From NCBI GenBank assembly GCA_043228905.1, contig JBHGNT010000004.1, positions 25,110,001 to 25,174,000 on the forward strand: 64,000 bases of DNA, given 5' to 3'. This DNA comes from Azolla caroliniana. Lineage: Eukaryota > Polypodiophyta. The first letter of the stretch is position 1; each line of letters opens with the position of its first letter. The translations under genes and the position numbers were made by a program. The notes under the pieces were generated by a model. It saw only the letters and a program-made list of their open reading frames with translations, made no database searches and was not told the DNA's origin. This document shows, in pieces, positions 1 to 13,000 of the stretch.

Positions 1-1275
1 CTTGAAGCTCTTCCTACCCGAAATGTGGTCACTTGGAATGCACTAATTGCAGGCTATGCTCATCAAGGGGAATACCATGAGTCACTTTATTGTTTCCAAA
101 GAATGCAAAGTGAGGGCTTGTCTCCTGATGAAGTCACTTTTCTTTGCATCTTGAAGGCATGTGGCAGTGCAAAAGCTATAGAGAAGGGCAAACAAATTCA
201 TGGCGAAGTTCAGATCATTGGCTTCCTCGAGAAGGATGCCATGCTCTGCAATGCTTTGGTGGATATGTATGCAAAATGTGGGATGCTCTCAAAAGCACGT
301 CAAATTCTAAAAAGTCTTCCGGTTCAAGATGTAGTTGCTTGGAATGCACTCATTGTGGGGTATGTTCACGAGGGCCGATGTGATGAAGCTCTTGATTGTT
401 TTGAATGGATGCAAAGGGAGGGTCCTTCAGCAGATGAGGTCACATTTCTCACTCTTTTGAAAGCCTGTGGTAAGATTGGAGCGATTGACAAAGGCAAACA
501 AATTCATTGTGAGATTGTAAGCAAAGAACTCTTGGAGAAAGATATCGTGCTTGGGAATGCTTTGGTGGATATGTATGGGAAATGTGGTGTTCTTGGAAAA
601 GCATGCCAGGTGCTCGAAGCACTTCCGATCCGAGATGTGGTGTCTTGGTCGACAATAATTTCCGGGTATGGGCAACATGGGAGAGGTCAGGAAGCACTCA
701 AGTGCTTTGAATGGATGCAATGTGAAGGTCTACTTCCAAATGCGGTAACACTGCTCAGTCTTCTGGTGGCATGCAGTCATGCCGGGTTACTTGAAGAAGC
801 CCAAACACTTTTCGTTAGCATGTCAAGAAGATACGGGGTCACTCCAAATTTGGAGCATCATACTTGTATGGTGGCTGGTTTTGGATATGCAGGGCATTTT
901 GACAAGGCCATGTCGGTCATTAAGGTTATGCCATCTCCAGAATGTGAATGTGGTTTAGTGTGGCTTGCCCTGTTGGGTGCATGTCGGAAATGGAGAAACT
1001 TGGAACTTGGGAGGTCGTGCTTTGATCAAGTTATACAGTTGGATAATAGTTGTGCAACAGCCTATGTGCTCATGACTGACATTTTTGCGGCAGCTGGCAT
1101 GCAAGAGGATGCACACAATGTGGAAACCATGAGATTGAAATATGCTTCATCTTGGAAGGAGGATTGGGATTACTCTTCACGTATAAATGATATATATGCA
1201 AAGGTACAAGTTATCAGTTCGGAAATGTCGGATGAAGGATTTTTGCCCCTAGTGGGCAACTTGTTTAGTGAATAG
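1..1275 (+). CDS. PPR protein, P-L-S class with E/E+-like tail, 5' end outside window
   Basis: The frame is open from base 1 and ends at TAG 1273-1275, so only the C-terminal 424 codons are present. The protein is a series of about 100-residue P-L-S pentatricopeptide triplets with recurring phrases such as NALVDMYAKCG, DVVAWNALIVGY and FLTLLKACG. Each repeat is a helical hairpin that, in this family, reads one RNA base; such proteins edit, splice or stabilise mitochondrial or plastid transcripts. After the last S motif comes an E-like segment (LVWLALLGACRKWRNLELG) and an E+-like stretch (SSRINDIYAKVQVISSEM). No DYW deaminase domain follows, so an editing role would need a partner supplying DYW. 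Organelle targeting cannot be judged because the N-terminus is missing. No intron is seen in the visible part, as is usual for this class. The family is certain; the RNA target is unknown. Confidence 0.9.
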   Translation, partial: LEALPTRNVVTWNALIAGYAHQGEYHESLYCFQRMQSEGLSPDEVTFLCILKACGSAKAIEKGKQIHGEVQIIGFLEKDAMLCNALVDMYAKCGMLSKARQILKSLPVQDVVAWNALIVGYVHEGRCDEALDCFEWMQREGPSADEVTFLTLLKACGKIGAIDKGKQIHCEIVSKELLEKDIVLGNALVDMYGKCGVLGKACQVLEALPIRDVVSWSTIISGYGQHGRGQEALKCFEWMQCEGLLPNAVTLLSLLVACSHAGLLEEAQTLFVSMSRRYGVTPNLEHHTCMVAGFGYAGHFDKAMSVIKVMPSPECECGLVWLALLGACRKWRNLELGRSCFDQVIQLDNSCATAYVLMTDIFAAAGMQEDAHNVETMRLKYASSWKEDWDYSSRINDIYAKVQVISSEMSDEGFLPLVGNLFSE

Positions 1276-1939
1276 AACTAACTATTGCCTTCTAAAGATT
1301 TGTATTTGGCTTCATGATGCACAATAAGGACGAAAAAACAAGATGTTCTCGGTCCTACTTGGCTGCTGATATTAATACAATTTATCAATCTGGATGTGGC
1401 ATGAGATGGAATATGCAACTTTCATATCAAGCTCTACATTCCCTTGAACCTTATACCATCCATCATCAGGCTTTTGTGCTATAAGAAGATGACAAATGGG
1501 AGACGCTGGAAATGCGTGCAGGACTAGTTAAATGGTGTCAGAGGGGAAATGAGGGTTGATATATAGAGTTGACAATGCAGGAATTCTGTTAAATCATAGT
1601 ATACACAATCAGATGAATGCAATGCAATGCATTTCCAACTTTGTGGAAAAGATTTCAAGCACACATCATGAGTAGAGGGAATAAATAAATAGAAGAGATA
1701 AAACTTTGGAACCGAGAATTGACACTCTGGACCATGATGCCACATTGATAGTCAGAGAGTTTTGGATGGATGAGAATTGCCTGAAGTGATGAGCATTTTC
1801 CTTCTAAGTTCTTGAACTAATAACAAATGTCGCATTTGACATTGTAACATGGATCGGGTAATGAACTTGCATGAAACAGTATCACGATGAAATGGTGGAA
1901 AAAGCCTATTCTCTCTACAAACCCTACAAAGGGTGGTAG
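1276..1939. other. 3' flank of PPR gene, no gene seen
   Basis: AT-rich sequence with no convincing reading frame. An AATAAATAAATAG stretch near 1679-1692 could serve as a polyadenylation signal for the upstream PPR gene, but it lies about 400 bases past the stop. Confidence 0.5.
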
Positions 1940-2553
1940 ATTATGCTTTTAAGCAGGGTATCGGGGGAGACACACTTTAAACATGTGCCAGCTTCTTTCC
2001 ACCGGTGTTGATAGCATAAGATTTGAATCGGTCTCTATCAATGGGCATACATGCTTTTTGTACTTGACTGCTAGGCTCCCTCAACATGGAAGGGGTACTA
2101 TGTTGGATCAAAGATTTGAAGCCAGACATATTGTACAATGGTGCAATTATGCTTTTAAGCGGGGTATCGAGGGAGACACACTTTAAACATGTGCCAGCTT
2201 CTTTCCACCGGTGTTGATAGCATAAGATTTGAATCGGTCTCTATCAATGGGCATACATGCTTTTTGTACTTGACTGCTAGGCTCCCTCAACATGGAAGGG
2301 GTACTATGTTGGATCAAAGATTTGAAGCCAGACATATTGTACAATGGTGCAATTATGCTTTTAAGCGGGGTATCGGGGGAGACACACTTTAAACATGTGC
2401 CAGCTTCTTTCCACCGGTGTTGATAGCATAAGATTTGAATCAGTCTCTATCAATGGGCATACATGCTTTTTGTACTTGACTGCTAGGCTCCCTCAACGTG
2501 GAAGGGGTACTATGTTGGATCAAAGATTTGAAGCCGGACATAGTGTACAATGG
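1940..2553 (+). repeat. three tandem 206-bp units, each with a 67-72 codon ORF
   Basis: Units start at 1940, 2146 and 2352 with a period of 206 bp and differ by only a few bases. Each holds an ATG (1983, 2189, 2395) opening an almost identical frame beginning MCQLLSTGVDSIRFES. The first two frames end in TAA two bases before the next ATG. The third runs out of the unit into unique DNA and stops at 2613. Because 206 is not a multiple of three, the frames cannot fuse. The peptide is not recognised. High similarity suggests recent duplication rather than selection on a protein. Confidence 0.9.
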
Positions 2554-2613
2554 AACCCAAACTTGAGAATGCAATCACCATTATTGTATTCTTTTCATTA
2601 TCTTTTTATATAA

Positions 2614-3178
2614 TCAATTTGGCCTCTTCCACTTGTGAGTGGTATCTTTAGTTTTTCATGTTTTTTTTACCAATGTGTAAGATGTATATGTTTGTCAACT
2701 TGGTATAATTTAACAAGTCTAGCTTTCTTCCTGTAAGTTCTAAGTTCTCTCCCACATACCAAACTCATCATTGGACCAATAAAACAAATTTGCTATCCTT
2801 CGACAACCATATAAAACCATTAGAGTGTTGATCTAATAATGATTCTAAGCGCTAGTTGAGAAAACATGAAAGGAAACATTGGCATCGAGTTGATAGATTG
2901 ATAGTCAATGAACATAAAGCTTGTAGAGTACTATCAATAGATACTACGAAAGCTTATCACATGCTTCATGGATGTAAAACTTAAATGAAATTTATTGGCG
3001 AAAGGAATTATTTTTAAACATCGGCTCCATTTATAGAAGGGCAAGGAGATGAAATTGAGTGACAATGAAGTTTACATATAAAATCTAGCTTAGAAGATCT
3101 TGGAATTATCATTAAGAATAAATCTAAGATCCTCAATACATGATTCATGTGTTGCTGGTTAAGAATAAACATTTATTA
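2614..3178. other. intergenic, nothing recognised
   Basis: AT-rich DNA between the 206-bp array and the stop codon of the minus-strand strictosidine-synthase-like gene. It would contain that gene's 3' untranslated region. Confidence 0.5.
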
Positions 3179-6077
3179 CTAGACTAGCTTCAACTTTCCT
3201 ATATATGTGGATGCAAGCCCTCCAAGATAGAGATAATCCCCAATCTCAAGGCCAGTGGTGACATATCCAATGGATTCTCCAATCGAGTCTTCAAAATACC
3301 TAAGAGGTTTACCGTCATTACTAACTTCGAGCACCTTAGCCATCTTCCGAAGAGCCACATTCAACTCGTGTTGCCTTTTTGGACTAGCATAGAAGTGCTT
3401 GACGAAGGAGAAACTGAACAATGTCTCTTGCCATAAACTTCGGCCCTACAAAAGAGAAGATCCATATATGTTTATTATCTCTTGGCCCACTTCATGCATT
3501 GTTGTTGCTTACTAAATGTGTTCTTAAACTTTCCTATATACAAGTTAACATTGTGCTTTAGATGTAGCGTCTTGTTTTATATGTGTATATATTTCTAATC
3601 TTGGTAAATCTAAAGTGAATGGCTTTGTGAAAACAACAACAATTTATCTCAATCAAATGTGATTTTTGAGATTTATGATAATGTAAATAAACTTTTTCAC
3701 ATGTGTCTCTATTCTTCCTACATGGAAATGTTGCCACTTGGTTCATGCCCTAGTTTCTATACAAATTTAGATCATTCAGTATTTGTGACTACAATCATGG
3801 TATGATTAGATGGAAATTTGTTTATGGATAGGTCATGAAATTGTCCCACCAATGTTCATTAGTTTAAATGTCACACTTTGTATGCTCTAATTTGATCACA
3901 CAAGATATTTATGCTTTATATATAAATACAGATATGTCCTAGCAAATATTTTAAGAAATCAAAATACTTCAAAAAATTCCATACTGCAACTAGCCCAATC
4001 CAAAATGTCCCTCTTTGTGTGGAGTGTATGTTGTCAGGATAGCCTGGAAGATTGTCAATGAAAACTTCCATTTCTCCCTTCCGATCGCCTCGTAACCATA
4101 ACCTTTGACAACGTACCCTACAAGTTAATGAAACAACAATGTGAATAAGTGCTTATGAGCATATGTGTGTATAATTTTTGAAATTATGTATGTTCTATGA
4201 CTTCAATGAAATACTGGTCATGTATGCATATGCCAACCCATGTATTAATAGACGATAAAAACACATCGTACTTTGAAGTTTCGCAGAATACTAAGAAATT
4301 TTTGTCCAAGGAGATTGCAACGCCGTTTGGAAAGAACAAATTTGAAGCTAACACACTTGTTACTTTTGTTGATGGCTCATACATAAGAAGTCGACCATTT
4401 GGCCGACCCTCTAGCACATCTAAATCTGATTGCCCATATCCAAATTTTGTGCTAGCATCTGTGAAGTATATTATACCATCGTCTTGGGAGACATCCACAC
4501 CATCTGTGAACCTATGAATTATGTGGAGTTAAAGAGACAACAAAGTAAAGCATTTATTTGCGAAAAAGTATGCAATTCTAATAAATCAAGTAAGAGATAC
4601 TTTTGATCTATATTAAGTCGAGCACTCTATTAATGAAATTCAGGAATTTACATGAACATACACACAAGACCCAAAATATTAGTGAGCTTCCTCAAGTGAG
4701 CGTTTTTGTCTTTCCTTGTTTTTGAAAAGTTGTTTCCATGAAAGGGAAAAAGAAAAGGTTTTAAAAAAGATAACCATTGCATTCATGCATATCATATGCC
4801 AAGACCCCCAAAAATGTAAAGATAAGCCATTAAGGGAAAATATGCCACAATTACCATCTAACCAAGAAAAAATCACAGTAGAAAAAAAGAGAAAACAAAA
4901 GCATTCACCTAATGAATCTCACTCAAATAAACTATCTATTTATCTATCTCACATATACAACTATAGAACAAAAAGAAAAAACCTAGGACCCCGTGCTGAA
5001 CTAACAAATATATTTGTTCATTGGAAATAATGTAGGATTGGGTGCTTGAGGGTTTAAAATATGTGTACACATGTGAAAAAGAACTCATTTTTGTTGATGA
5101 AGACGAGATAATGAATATGATTGTGTTATCAGATCTAAAATCTACATTCATTACTTTCCCTTACTTGAATTTTATTCCACAAGCATTGTCGGTTAAGACA
5201 GACACCTTTCCCTTCGTGATATTAAGGAGTCCCTGCATAAGTAATTCAATTTATATTTGAGTTTATACATATGCATATGAACGTATGCATGCATACTACA
5301 AGTTCTTTTAAGTTCCTTAACCTTAATCCAACAATCTATTCAAACCAACAAAGAAGGAGCTTCAAAACAATAGAGCACAACAGAGTGAGAAGTAGCTTGT
5401 ATATCTTGTTCATACTTTCTTCCTTGAACCATCAAGTTACTTATGTACTTGAGAGTTTTATTCATTCCTGATGAACAAGTTTCTAATGTTTGAAGGTGTA
5501 ATATGAGAGATAATGAGGGATTGATGGAGGCATTAAAATGTTGATATCCTATGATGAGGAGTCATCCATTGAATTACACTTCCACTTCATTGGTGCTTAG
5601 TTATTAGAGGCCATATGTAAAAACTTGTCGCAAGGAAGCAATGAAACTGTGTATGAAATAAAGAAGAAGGAAACATACAAGGGAAGGCTCACATGCAAGG
5701 ACTTCTCCATGAAGGCCCAATGCAAGTCCTAATGGGCGGCCATTACTAGGGATCTTAGTCCAGTTTACGACGATGCCAGATGATAAGGACACTTGCTTGA
5801 TCCATCCGTCTGAACAAGCTGCAAACAATGCACTACCAGATTTTGAGGTTGGTGCCAAGTCCTCAGGATATGGGAGTTCACCTTCACCGACACGTTCCAA
5901 TTGCAATTTCTCGGCTTTTGGCCACTTGTGCATTGGTAATGGCATTGCCAACTCTGTAGGCCATGGATCAATGTGTGATGCCTTCCTAACCATGCTTTGC
6001 CATGTTAGCATCACAAATAATGCAACAAATCCCCAAAACACCACCACCACCCCTTCGTCTCCTGTTGTTGTTGCCAT
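3179..6077 (-). CDS. strictosidine synthase-like (SSL) six-bladed propeller protein
   Basis: Five exons on the minus strand, in transcript order 6077-5679, 5232-5165, 4511-4272, 4117-3985 and 3445-3179, give 368 residues with consistent phases and GT-AG junctions. The start is the first ATG of the open frame (6077-6075, MATTTGDEG); upstream codons hold no ATG. A hydrophobic segment at about residues 9-27 (GVVVVFWGFVALFVMLTW) looks like a signal anchor. Family landmarks follow: GLLNITKGKVSVLTDNA, DGIIYFTDAS, GQSDLDVLEGRPNGRLLMYE, FPNGVAIS, FCETSK, EVFIDNLPGYPDNIHS and the final YLGGLASTYIGKLKL. This is the APMAP/strictosidine-synthase-like group, usually about 370-400 residues and secretory or ER associated. 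True strictosidine synthesis is restricted to some flowering plants, so the substrate here is unknown. Exon junctions are inferred by eye; the family call is strong. Confidence 0.87.
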
Positions 6078-8419
6078 GTTAACTTCTATTTTACTTCTTG
6101 GGGTTACTCTTGGGCATGCCTTCTCATTTTCCAGACTCCAGGACAAGCTACCAAAATTATAATCGCTTTAGATTCTCTCCAATATATATAAATATAATGG
6201 CCAAAGAACTAGTATAATGTATATGCCAAATAACACTCCTTTTAAGAATTACACATATTCATAACACAAACCAATACAAATTTCTAGTACGAAGTTATTG
6301 ACAACTTTCCATGTCCTTGTTGAGTCCACTAAGCATCTTATATTTACTCGCTATATTAAATGTATTATCTTTATTCCATACTGACATGTATTATCATGCA
6401 CACATACAAGAGAGAGTGAGGACAATTCCAAAGAGAATCAAAGGCCCATTTGATGCAATGCAACTTTAATATCGTCAAACTTACCAAACCAAACATATAT
6501 GAACATCATAACACAATCTTGAAACATACCAAATTTATATTGAAAAACAAAAAGTAGACATGTTTTGGTACAAACTAAAAGAAACCATATTCTTTGTGTT
6601 TTATGAGTAGCTCATAATCTTGAAATGCATCAAATAAGTCAGCATATTCAAAATAGTAGGTAAGAACAATTGTTTGTATCATATGCAAAAGAAAAAACAT
6701 CTTCTTTGTCTCTTCATGGACTCTTTTGCATCGCGTAATTTAAATGTTTTATAGGAAGAGTACTATGATGTTTTGGTGTAAACACTCATTAATATAATCC
6801 TTGGTCTCCTTTTAGTAAGAACGTAGATATGTACATGGATACAATGATCCCAATTTATAAGCATAGCATAGATGAGTCTACATTGAACTAATTTTGTTAC
6901 TTATGAAACCCTTGGATGATAAACCTTTCATTCCTATTATATATAACTTCTTCTTTGTAGGTAGCAATCAATATATAGACATATCTCTTCATAAACCATT
7001 CATTCCTAGTACATAACTTCTTCTTATTTGCGGGTAGCAATCAATATATAGACATATCTTCATGAATAACTCATTTCACCAAACACAAATAATACTTGTA
7101 CAAATCTAATATTGGCATGCATTGATGTTATCGATAAATTAAGATATTGAAATTATACTCAAGTCTCTCCCAATTTTTCTGCACCCATGCATAAAACATG
7201 ACTTGCCATTACCAATATGTTTTGTGAGCTTCATTAATAACTATGTGTACAACAATAATATTGCCTTATGCATGTCACCCTGCATTGCAAATGTGTGTGT
7301 ACATAGTTAAAAAATTTATGATGTATGTGTTGAATTGATGAATAACATCGTAATTGCATTATTATTACAATTAAGCTCTTTGATCAGTAGTAGCTAATGA
7401 AATGGATCATGTTTGATGGTTCAATTGTAGTGTTAAATAAGAAAATCGGCATTCTGGTTCATTATGCTTGGGCACAATGCGAAAACATTGTCTTTATAAA
7501 TAATATAAGATGCCTCTGCAAATGATTATCCATAATTTTCTTGTTTGGACCTAAAGCTTAAATTATTTACAAACTTATACGATTGTAGTAGCAATGTTTA
7601 TACTTTACATCTTTGAGGTTGCAACGTAAATGATGGATAAGGCTATACTTTTGTAGTGCAAATGTTTGTGCTTTGCAGCGGTACAGTTGTAGGTCCATGC
7701 CTTTAGCGATGGATTTTGTGTTGAATCATGTACTAGCGTTGGAAGTAAATTTTGTTTAACCATATTGTTTGCGCCCGCTAGTTTATGTTGACAAAAAAGT
7801 TATTTGCATACGGTCAACTAATTGGATCAAGTACAGGGATGTCCTGGGGAAGCATTACAGTAGAAGGTCTAGGAAAGAGTATAGAATGTTGGAGACGGCT
7901 TATGTCATTGCGAAATACAAGATCAAACCAACATACTCCACGGAATCAAGGGCAGACAGACTATGAGATCTGAAATTATGAACGCTCTATTGCTTAGGAA
8001 AGTTGCTAATAAAAGGATGGCAATGGAGAAGTGGATAGGCCACGAGGAGGAGGACACTTTGATCCCAAGAGGTAGGGAAACACAGATAGGATCTAAGGCC
8101 ATGAATTGTGAGACAATGAGATACCAACATAAAACATGGCAATTCAAGTACTCGCATATACATGTCGTAAATGGATTGTAGATCTCAATCCGATCAAAGT
8201 ACAACTAGAATGACATGTATATACTTATGAAAACACATGGTTACATAAGGTCAGCTAGGACTCTTTGTTGCAATGGATGTGGCACGATCCTTATGCGGGT
8301 CTAGGAAGCAAAGCCATCCCTTTCTTCCAACTCACTGCTAGATTGAGCCACCACATTCTAGCCACTCAAACCGCCCGAAAGCGGGCAACTACAAAGACAT
8401 AGCACATATATCATCCTCC
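6078..8419. other. upstream region of SSL gene and intergenic DNA
   Basis: No gene recognised. It contains the SSL promoter and a 72-bp tandem duplication described separately. Open frames at 7769-8181 are short, overlap in several frames and match nothing recognised. DNA from about 8270 may be an extended, decayed part of the LINE fragment that follows. Confidence 0.4.
6921..7068. repeat. 72-bp imperfect tandem duplication
   Basis: Two adjacent copies start at 6921 and 6993, each carrying CATTCCTA, AACTTCTTCTT and GTAGCAATCAATATATAGAC. They differ by small indels and a few substitutions. Confidence 0.8.
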
Positions 8420-9179
8420 CCATACCATTATTACCAAGTTTTGGCAGAAAATATGGAAACAACAACACGCTAGGCGAATTACCACGTTCCAATTGTTATT
8501 AATACATAGGTCACTACCGGTTGGAGCTGGGCAGTCGGGGATCCTTAGCTCTCCTAATTGTGTAGCGTGCCCAAATGCAACTGGGTTAATTTGACACACT
8601 ATGTGGGACTACCAGAGACCCATCGAATATGGCAGGGGGTTGGCCACCTATTGCAATTATGACAGGTGCAATGCACAATCAAGTGGGGGAATGTATGTTG
8701 GTTATCATGGCAAACTCAAGTTGACAAGTATGAACATCAAGAGCAGGGGATGACATTGGTGATAAAAGCACAAGAGATCGTATTTTCCACCATCAACAAT
8801 ATCCACTCAACTCCTATTAATGTCAAAGCTCAAGTTGTGTTGGAATTGGTGAGTCCAATAACTCTTTGGATTCTCTAGAAACAACGGTGTAAATGGGTCT
8901 TCTCCAATCAAACCGTGCATTAAGCAATATTGTTATTAGGAGATATAGAGTGAAGTTATCGCCACTCTAAAGAGCCAATACAATGGCCTCATGGGTGGAT
9001 CTGATGGAGTTTAAAGACAACGATTGGCCTTCATCCAACAATGGTCATGCTCTCCCTTTCTTGAGTCAATGGGCCTCCACATAAGATGGAGCTATCATCT
9101 CCCTACTAGGATTTGTATATAACATTGTCATCTATTAAATTTTATAACTAATGGAAGGAGTTTTTTTTGGAAAAAAAAA
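8420..9179 (+). mobile_element. degenerate LINE 3' fragment (reverse-transcriptase zinc-binding region)
   Basis: The plus-strand translation around 8431-8640 reads like the zinc-binding domain that follows reverse transcriptase in plant LINEs: TKFWQKIWKQQHARRITTFQ, then CVACPNATGLI, a stop in place of a residue, HTMWD, and after a frameshift ETHRIWQG. The frame resumes at 8666 with YEHQEQGMTLVIKAQE and SPITLWIL, closely matching the intact frame of the second copy at 20720-21181. It ends at about 9179 in TTTTTTTTGGAAAAAAAA, the same 3' end as the other copy. In-frame stops and at least one frameshift mark it as dead. The 5' limit is uncertain. Confidence 0.75.
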
Positions 9180-9710
9180 CTTATTTGCAAGGCCATATTT
9201 TTGGGACATTCTCATCTATTAATGTCCATGATCAAAGACAAACTATGAGTGTGCCTACCTAACATCAAAACCATCATGTAAGACTTCAACACACAACCTT
9301 AGAATTATATATCACAAGCATTACCACTACATCATCTCATAAAATTTTTGTCACAAACACACCAAGTGCGGACTGGGACGGAACACAGATGATGGGTCTA
9401 AGAGGGTGGAACTTAAGAAGCTAGGAACGACATAAAAGCATGAAGACAGAGATGAAGAACGAGACAAGATGGAATGGAACAAGAATACTAGATTGATGTG
9501 TCAATAACTGGTGTTGAATCCCCTGAAAGGGACCAAGAAGGTTACAAGTATTTATACAAGTTTCAAGATTGAATATCTCTAGAATATACTCGAGAAATAT
9601 CTCTAGAATATACCGTACAATATTTCTAGAATATACTAACAACTAGAATATTCTGATTCTGAAATGTACTATATGCTAGAATATTACAATACTAAATTGT
9701 TATGTACAAA
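9180..9710. other. intergenic, AGAATAT-rich
   Basis: No gene. Between 9566 and 9690 the motif CTAGAATAT occurs five times at irregular spacing, including GAATATTC palindromes, probably a small degenerate repeat. Confidence 0.5.
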
Positions 9711-10071
9711 TACATGCTCATGTCAAAATGGTTGCACATGACATTTTATTTATGTGAGGTTGTAGGTTCAATCCTCACGAACTATGTATTTGATGTCACT
9801 GTGTCGTGCCAATTTTCATGTTCAATGTCATAAATAAAAAGTTTGTGACCTTATAAATAATAATTAAATAAATAAAATTGGTGAGGATGAATACATGCTC
9901 ATGTTAAAATAGTTGCACATGACATTTTATGTATGTGAGGTTGTAGGTTCAATCCTCACGAACTATGTATTTGATGTCACTGTGTCGTGACAATTTTCAT
10001 GTTCAATGTCATAAATAAAAAGTTTGTGACCTTATAAATAATAATTAAATAAATAAAATTGGTGAGGATGA
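9711..10071 (+). repeat. 181-bp tandem duplication of a tRNA-like (SINE-like) unit
   Basis: Two copies, 9711-9891 and 9892-10071, are nearly identical. Each contains a T-arm-like hairpin, GTGAGG...CCTCAC, enclosing GTAGGTTCAAT. This resembles a Pol III B box, with a weak A-box-like GGTTGCACATGAC upstream. It is probably a dimer of a SINE-like element. No full tRNA cloverleaf is seen. Confidence 0.7.
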
Positions 10072-13000
10072 CAAAACATGAATGTATGATGTATTAAGTC
10101 AATGATTTCCCCTTGTGCTATGGCATCCAATGTATTGTTAGTTGCATAAACAAAATATGTACCCTAATACAATGGGCAAATTATATTTTAACCATTCAAC
10201 TCATCGTGTTAGGATAATTGAGGTTAAACTTTTGTGCTCTATAAGATTAATTCATGTAATCAATCTGCGAAACAAATTACCAATTATGCTAGCAAAAATA
10301 GTGTCAAAGATCATATGTTTCATTTGATCTAGCGTTGCCCATGATAATCATTGACGTCCACATGTCCAATGTGGCCAAATGATATTGCATTAAAGGCTTG
10401 GGATCACAAGGGCCCGACATCTTATTTAAATGTTTGCATGTGAGCGATGATCTAAGATTCAAATTGGACATAAAAAAGGCAAGAATTGTGGCCAAACTTA
10501 TCAAGCTCTGAATTAAGTTTGTCAAAATGATGAACTGCATTAAAGTATTGGGGATGGAAAATCCAAATTTCCCATCATCTTATTCAACCCCTTGCATGTG
10601 AGCCATGAGCTATCGTGATTGTATGATTCAGTTTGGATATCAAGAAGCAAGGCTTGAATTGTGGTCAAACTTGTGATGTATTTCATGATTTAATCAATGA
10701 TATCCTCATAGCCAATGCATCTCAACACAACATGTAGTTATAATAAAACACATGTGCATTAAGAGTAGTTTTCTCATTCTAGAAATCTCTGGAAAGTTCC
10801 AAAAACTTTCTGGGGCATGCTTGCATATTTTTGGAATATATTTTGCCTACATGGAGTACTTTGCTTACACGCAGCTCTCATGAAGATGTATAGATACATT
10901 TGTTCACCTTGATCCCAATCAAAATGAATAACGCCGATTACTCTACACCAAAGTATTTATTTAAGCCGACAATTAGAATTTTAAAAAAAGGGGCTTTTTG
11001 GTATACATATCTTGCATGTATAGCCTTATGGAGTTTTTTAATATTGATGTAGTATCTTTCTTTGGGAAACAAAATGAATAATACCATGATTACGCATTAC
11101 ACTAATTAATTGAGGTATACATGTTTTCTTGCTTAGTAATTATATATTTAATTGACAAACCTTATATGTTACTTATCTAGTAATTAAGGTAAGTATTAAT
11201 TTTAGTTTAACTTCAAAAGTCTTTGAGGCTTCCATGAGTGCATTGTTTGGAGGGGTACATACTTTTATGTATTGAGGTATGGCATAGTCTTAATTGGGAG
11301 TGACATCCCCCAATCCCTTAATTATCTCATTGTGAGGAAGGCGACCCCTTGGGACAGGTTAGTGATCCTTGAAAGTACAACACTCCTAGATATGAATCAT
11401 GTTGGCCCCTTCGGGGAAACATTTATGTCTTTCATTTTTATCAATCTACCTTATTTAACTAAATTACAATTATGTATTGTATCGAGGTTTATATATGTTA
11501 CCTTTGTACCTCATTAGAATGTTTGGCTCTCTCCCTCTCTATTAACCTAATGTTACTAAGAGCCATTTAGTTTTTTGTTAAAGATTTTCTTCAATAGTAT
11601 TAAGAAAACCCGCCCAAAGGCTACAACTAGAACTTGACTGCCCAGAAGCTTACAACTTTTTATGTACGATGATGTTCAATAATCCTAAGACCAAATATAA
11701 GACTTTGTAGAAGGTGTTGGAATTTGTTGATGTACACTACCATGATGTACTAATATTCAAGAAAGGGTCCATGGAAGACCTTTGTGGCCCTTTAGTTGAC
11801 ACTGTAAGAAGGGCAACTTTTTCCATAAGTGAAGAAGCTTCTTCCATCTCTTAAATATTCAGAGTCTTTGGGGAACCATGCATATTATCATACTGACAGT
11901 CTGGTCATGGATTACTGCTAGCAAGTTCACCCATATCTTGAGTAGTACATCTAAGAGACAGAGATTTGCCGCATCATAAATCCGGTTACAATGTTACTAA
12001 GAGTCTTCATTGTATCTTCAAACCATAACACTAAAGGTGAAATGTCTGATGGATACTTAAAAGAAGTATTAGTTTCTCACTAGGTAAATATGTGTTTTGC
12101 AACTATAGGGAGCAAGTCTTGCATCGTGCAACTACCTTTTTCATCAATGTGAGGATGAAGTTTCTAAGGAAAAGTATGGTAGTCATATGGTCATCACAAC
12201 ATCCACCTGTAACATTGGCAACATGATGTCAAGACTCAAGCATGGAACTGAAGTACACGGGTTAGATTTCTCTAGATAGTAGTGATGGACATTTATAGCT
12301 TTATCAAGACCATTGCTAATATTACCTATAGGCCCCACATGGAATCGTCTTCCCAATCCACCAACAACAACAATGTACATAAAGCTCAAGAAGACTCTAG
12401 GAAAGGGGGGGGGGATAGAGTAAATCTCACTTAAAAGCTTGTGGCCAAATGGCCACCCTAATGAGAAAGGAACCCAACCTCATTGTAAACAACTATATTT
12501 AAGTCACCCTTTAGTGACTTTTGTATCACTTATTCCTTCTTGGATTTTCTTATTTACACTTAGTTGTATTGGAGCTCTTACTCTTTATTCTCAATCTTTC
12601 ATTTGATCTTAAGAGTGATTAAGCTTCAATCTTGTTAGCCACACCCTACTCACACAACTCTTGTATGTGTATCGTACACTCTTTCAATAATAAAAGTGGT
12701 GTATATTGTTTAACCACTAAGTTCTATTAAGATAGAGAGTGAGTGCAAATACTGCCAAGCTAAGCTTATAAAGCTAGAGGCTCAAGAGTGATCGACAATC
12801 ACTCTAGCCCAGTTCACTACCAATAGAGTAAACGTCTGTTCGGATCCTTTGGCCCAACAATATCAATGTGGAGGAAGAACTCTATGGATTCATAGATGTG
12901 TTTTGTTGTTGTGGACATAGAAGCTACATAGAGTCTAAATAGTACGTTTTGCTTGCAGCCTTGCACATAGGTCTCTAGGTGATGTCCATATATAAACCTG

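Noticed and set aside
12402-12412. Run of G residues
   Set aside because: Too short and isolated for a G-quadruplex or any other function; possibly a sequencing-prone homopolymer.
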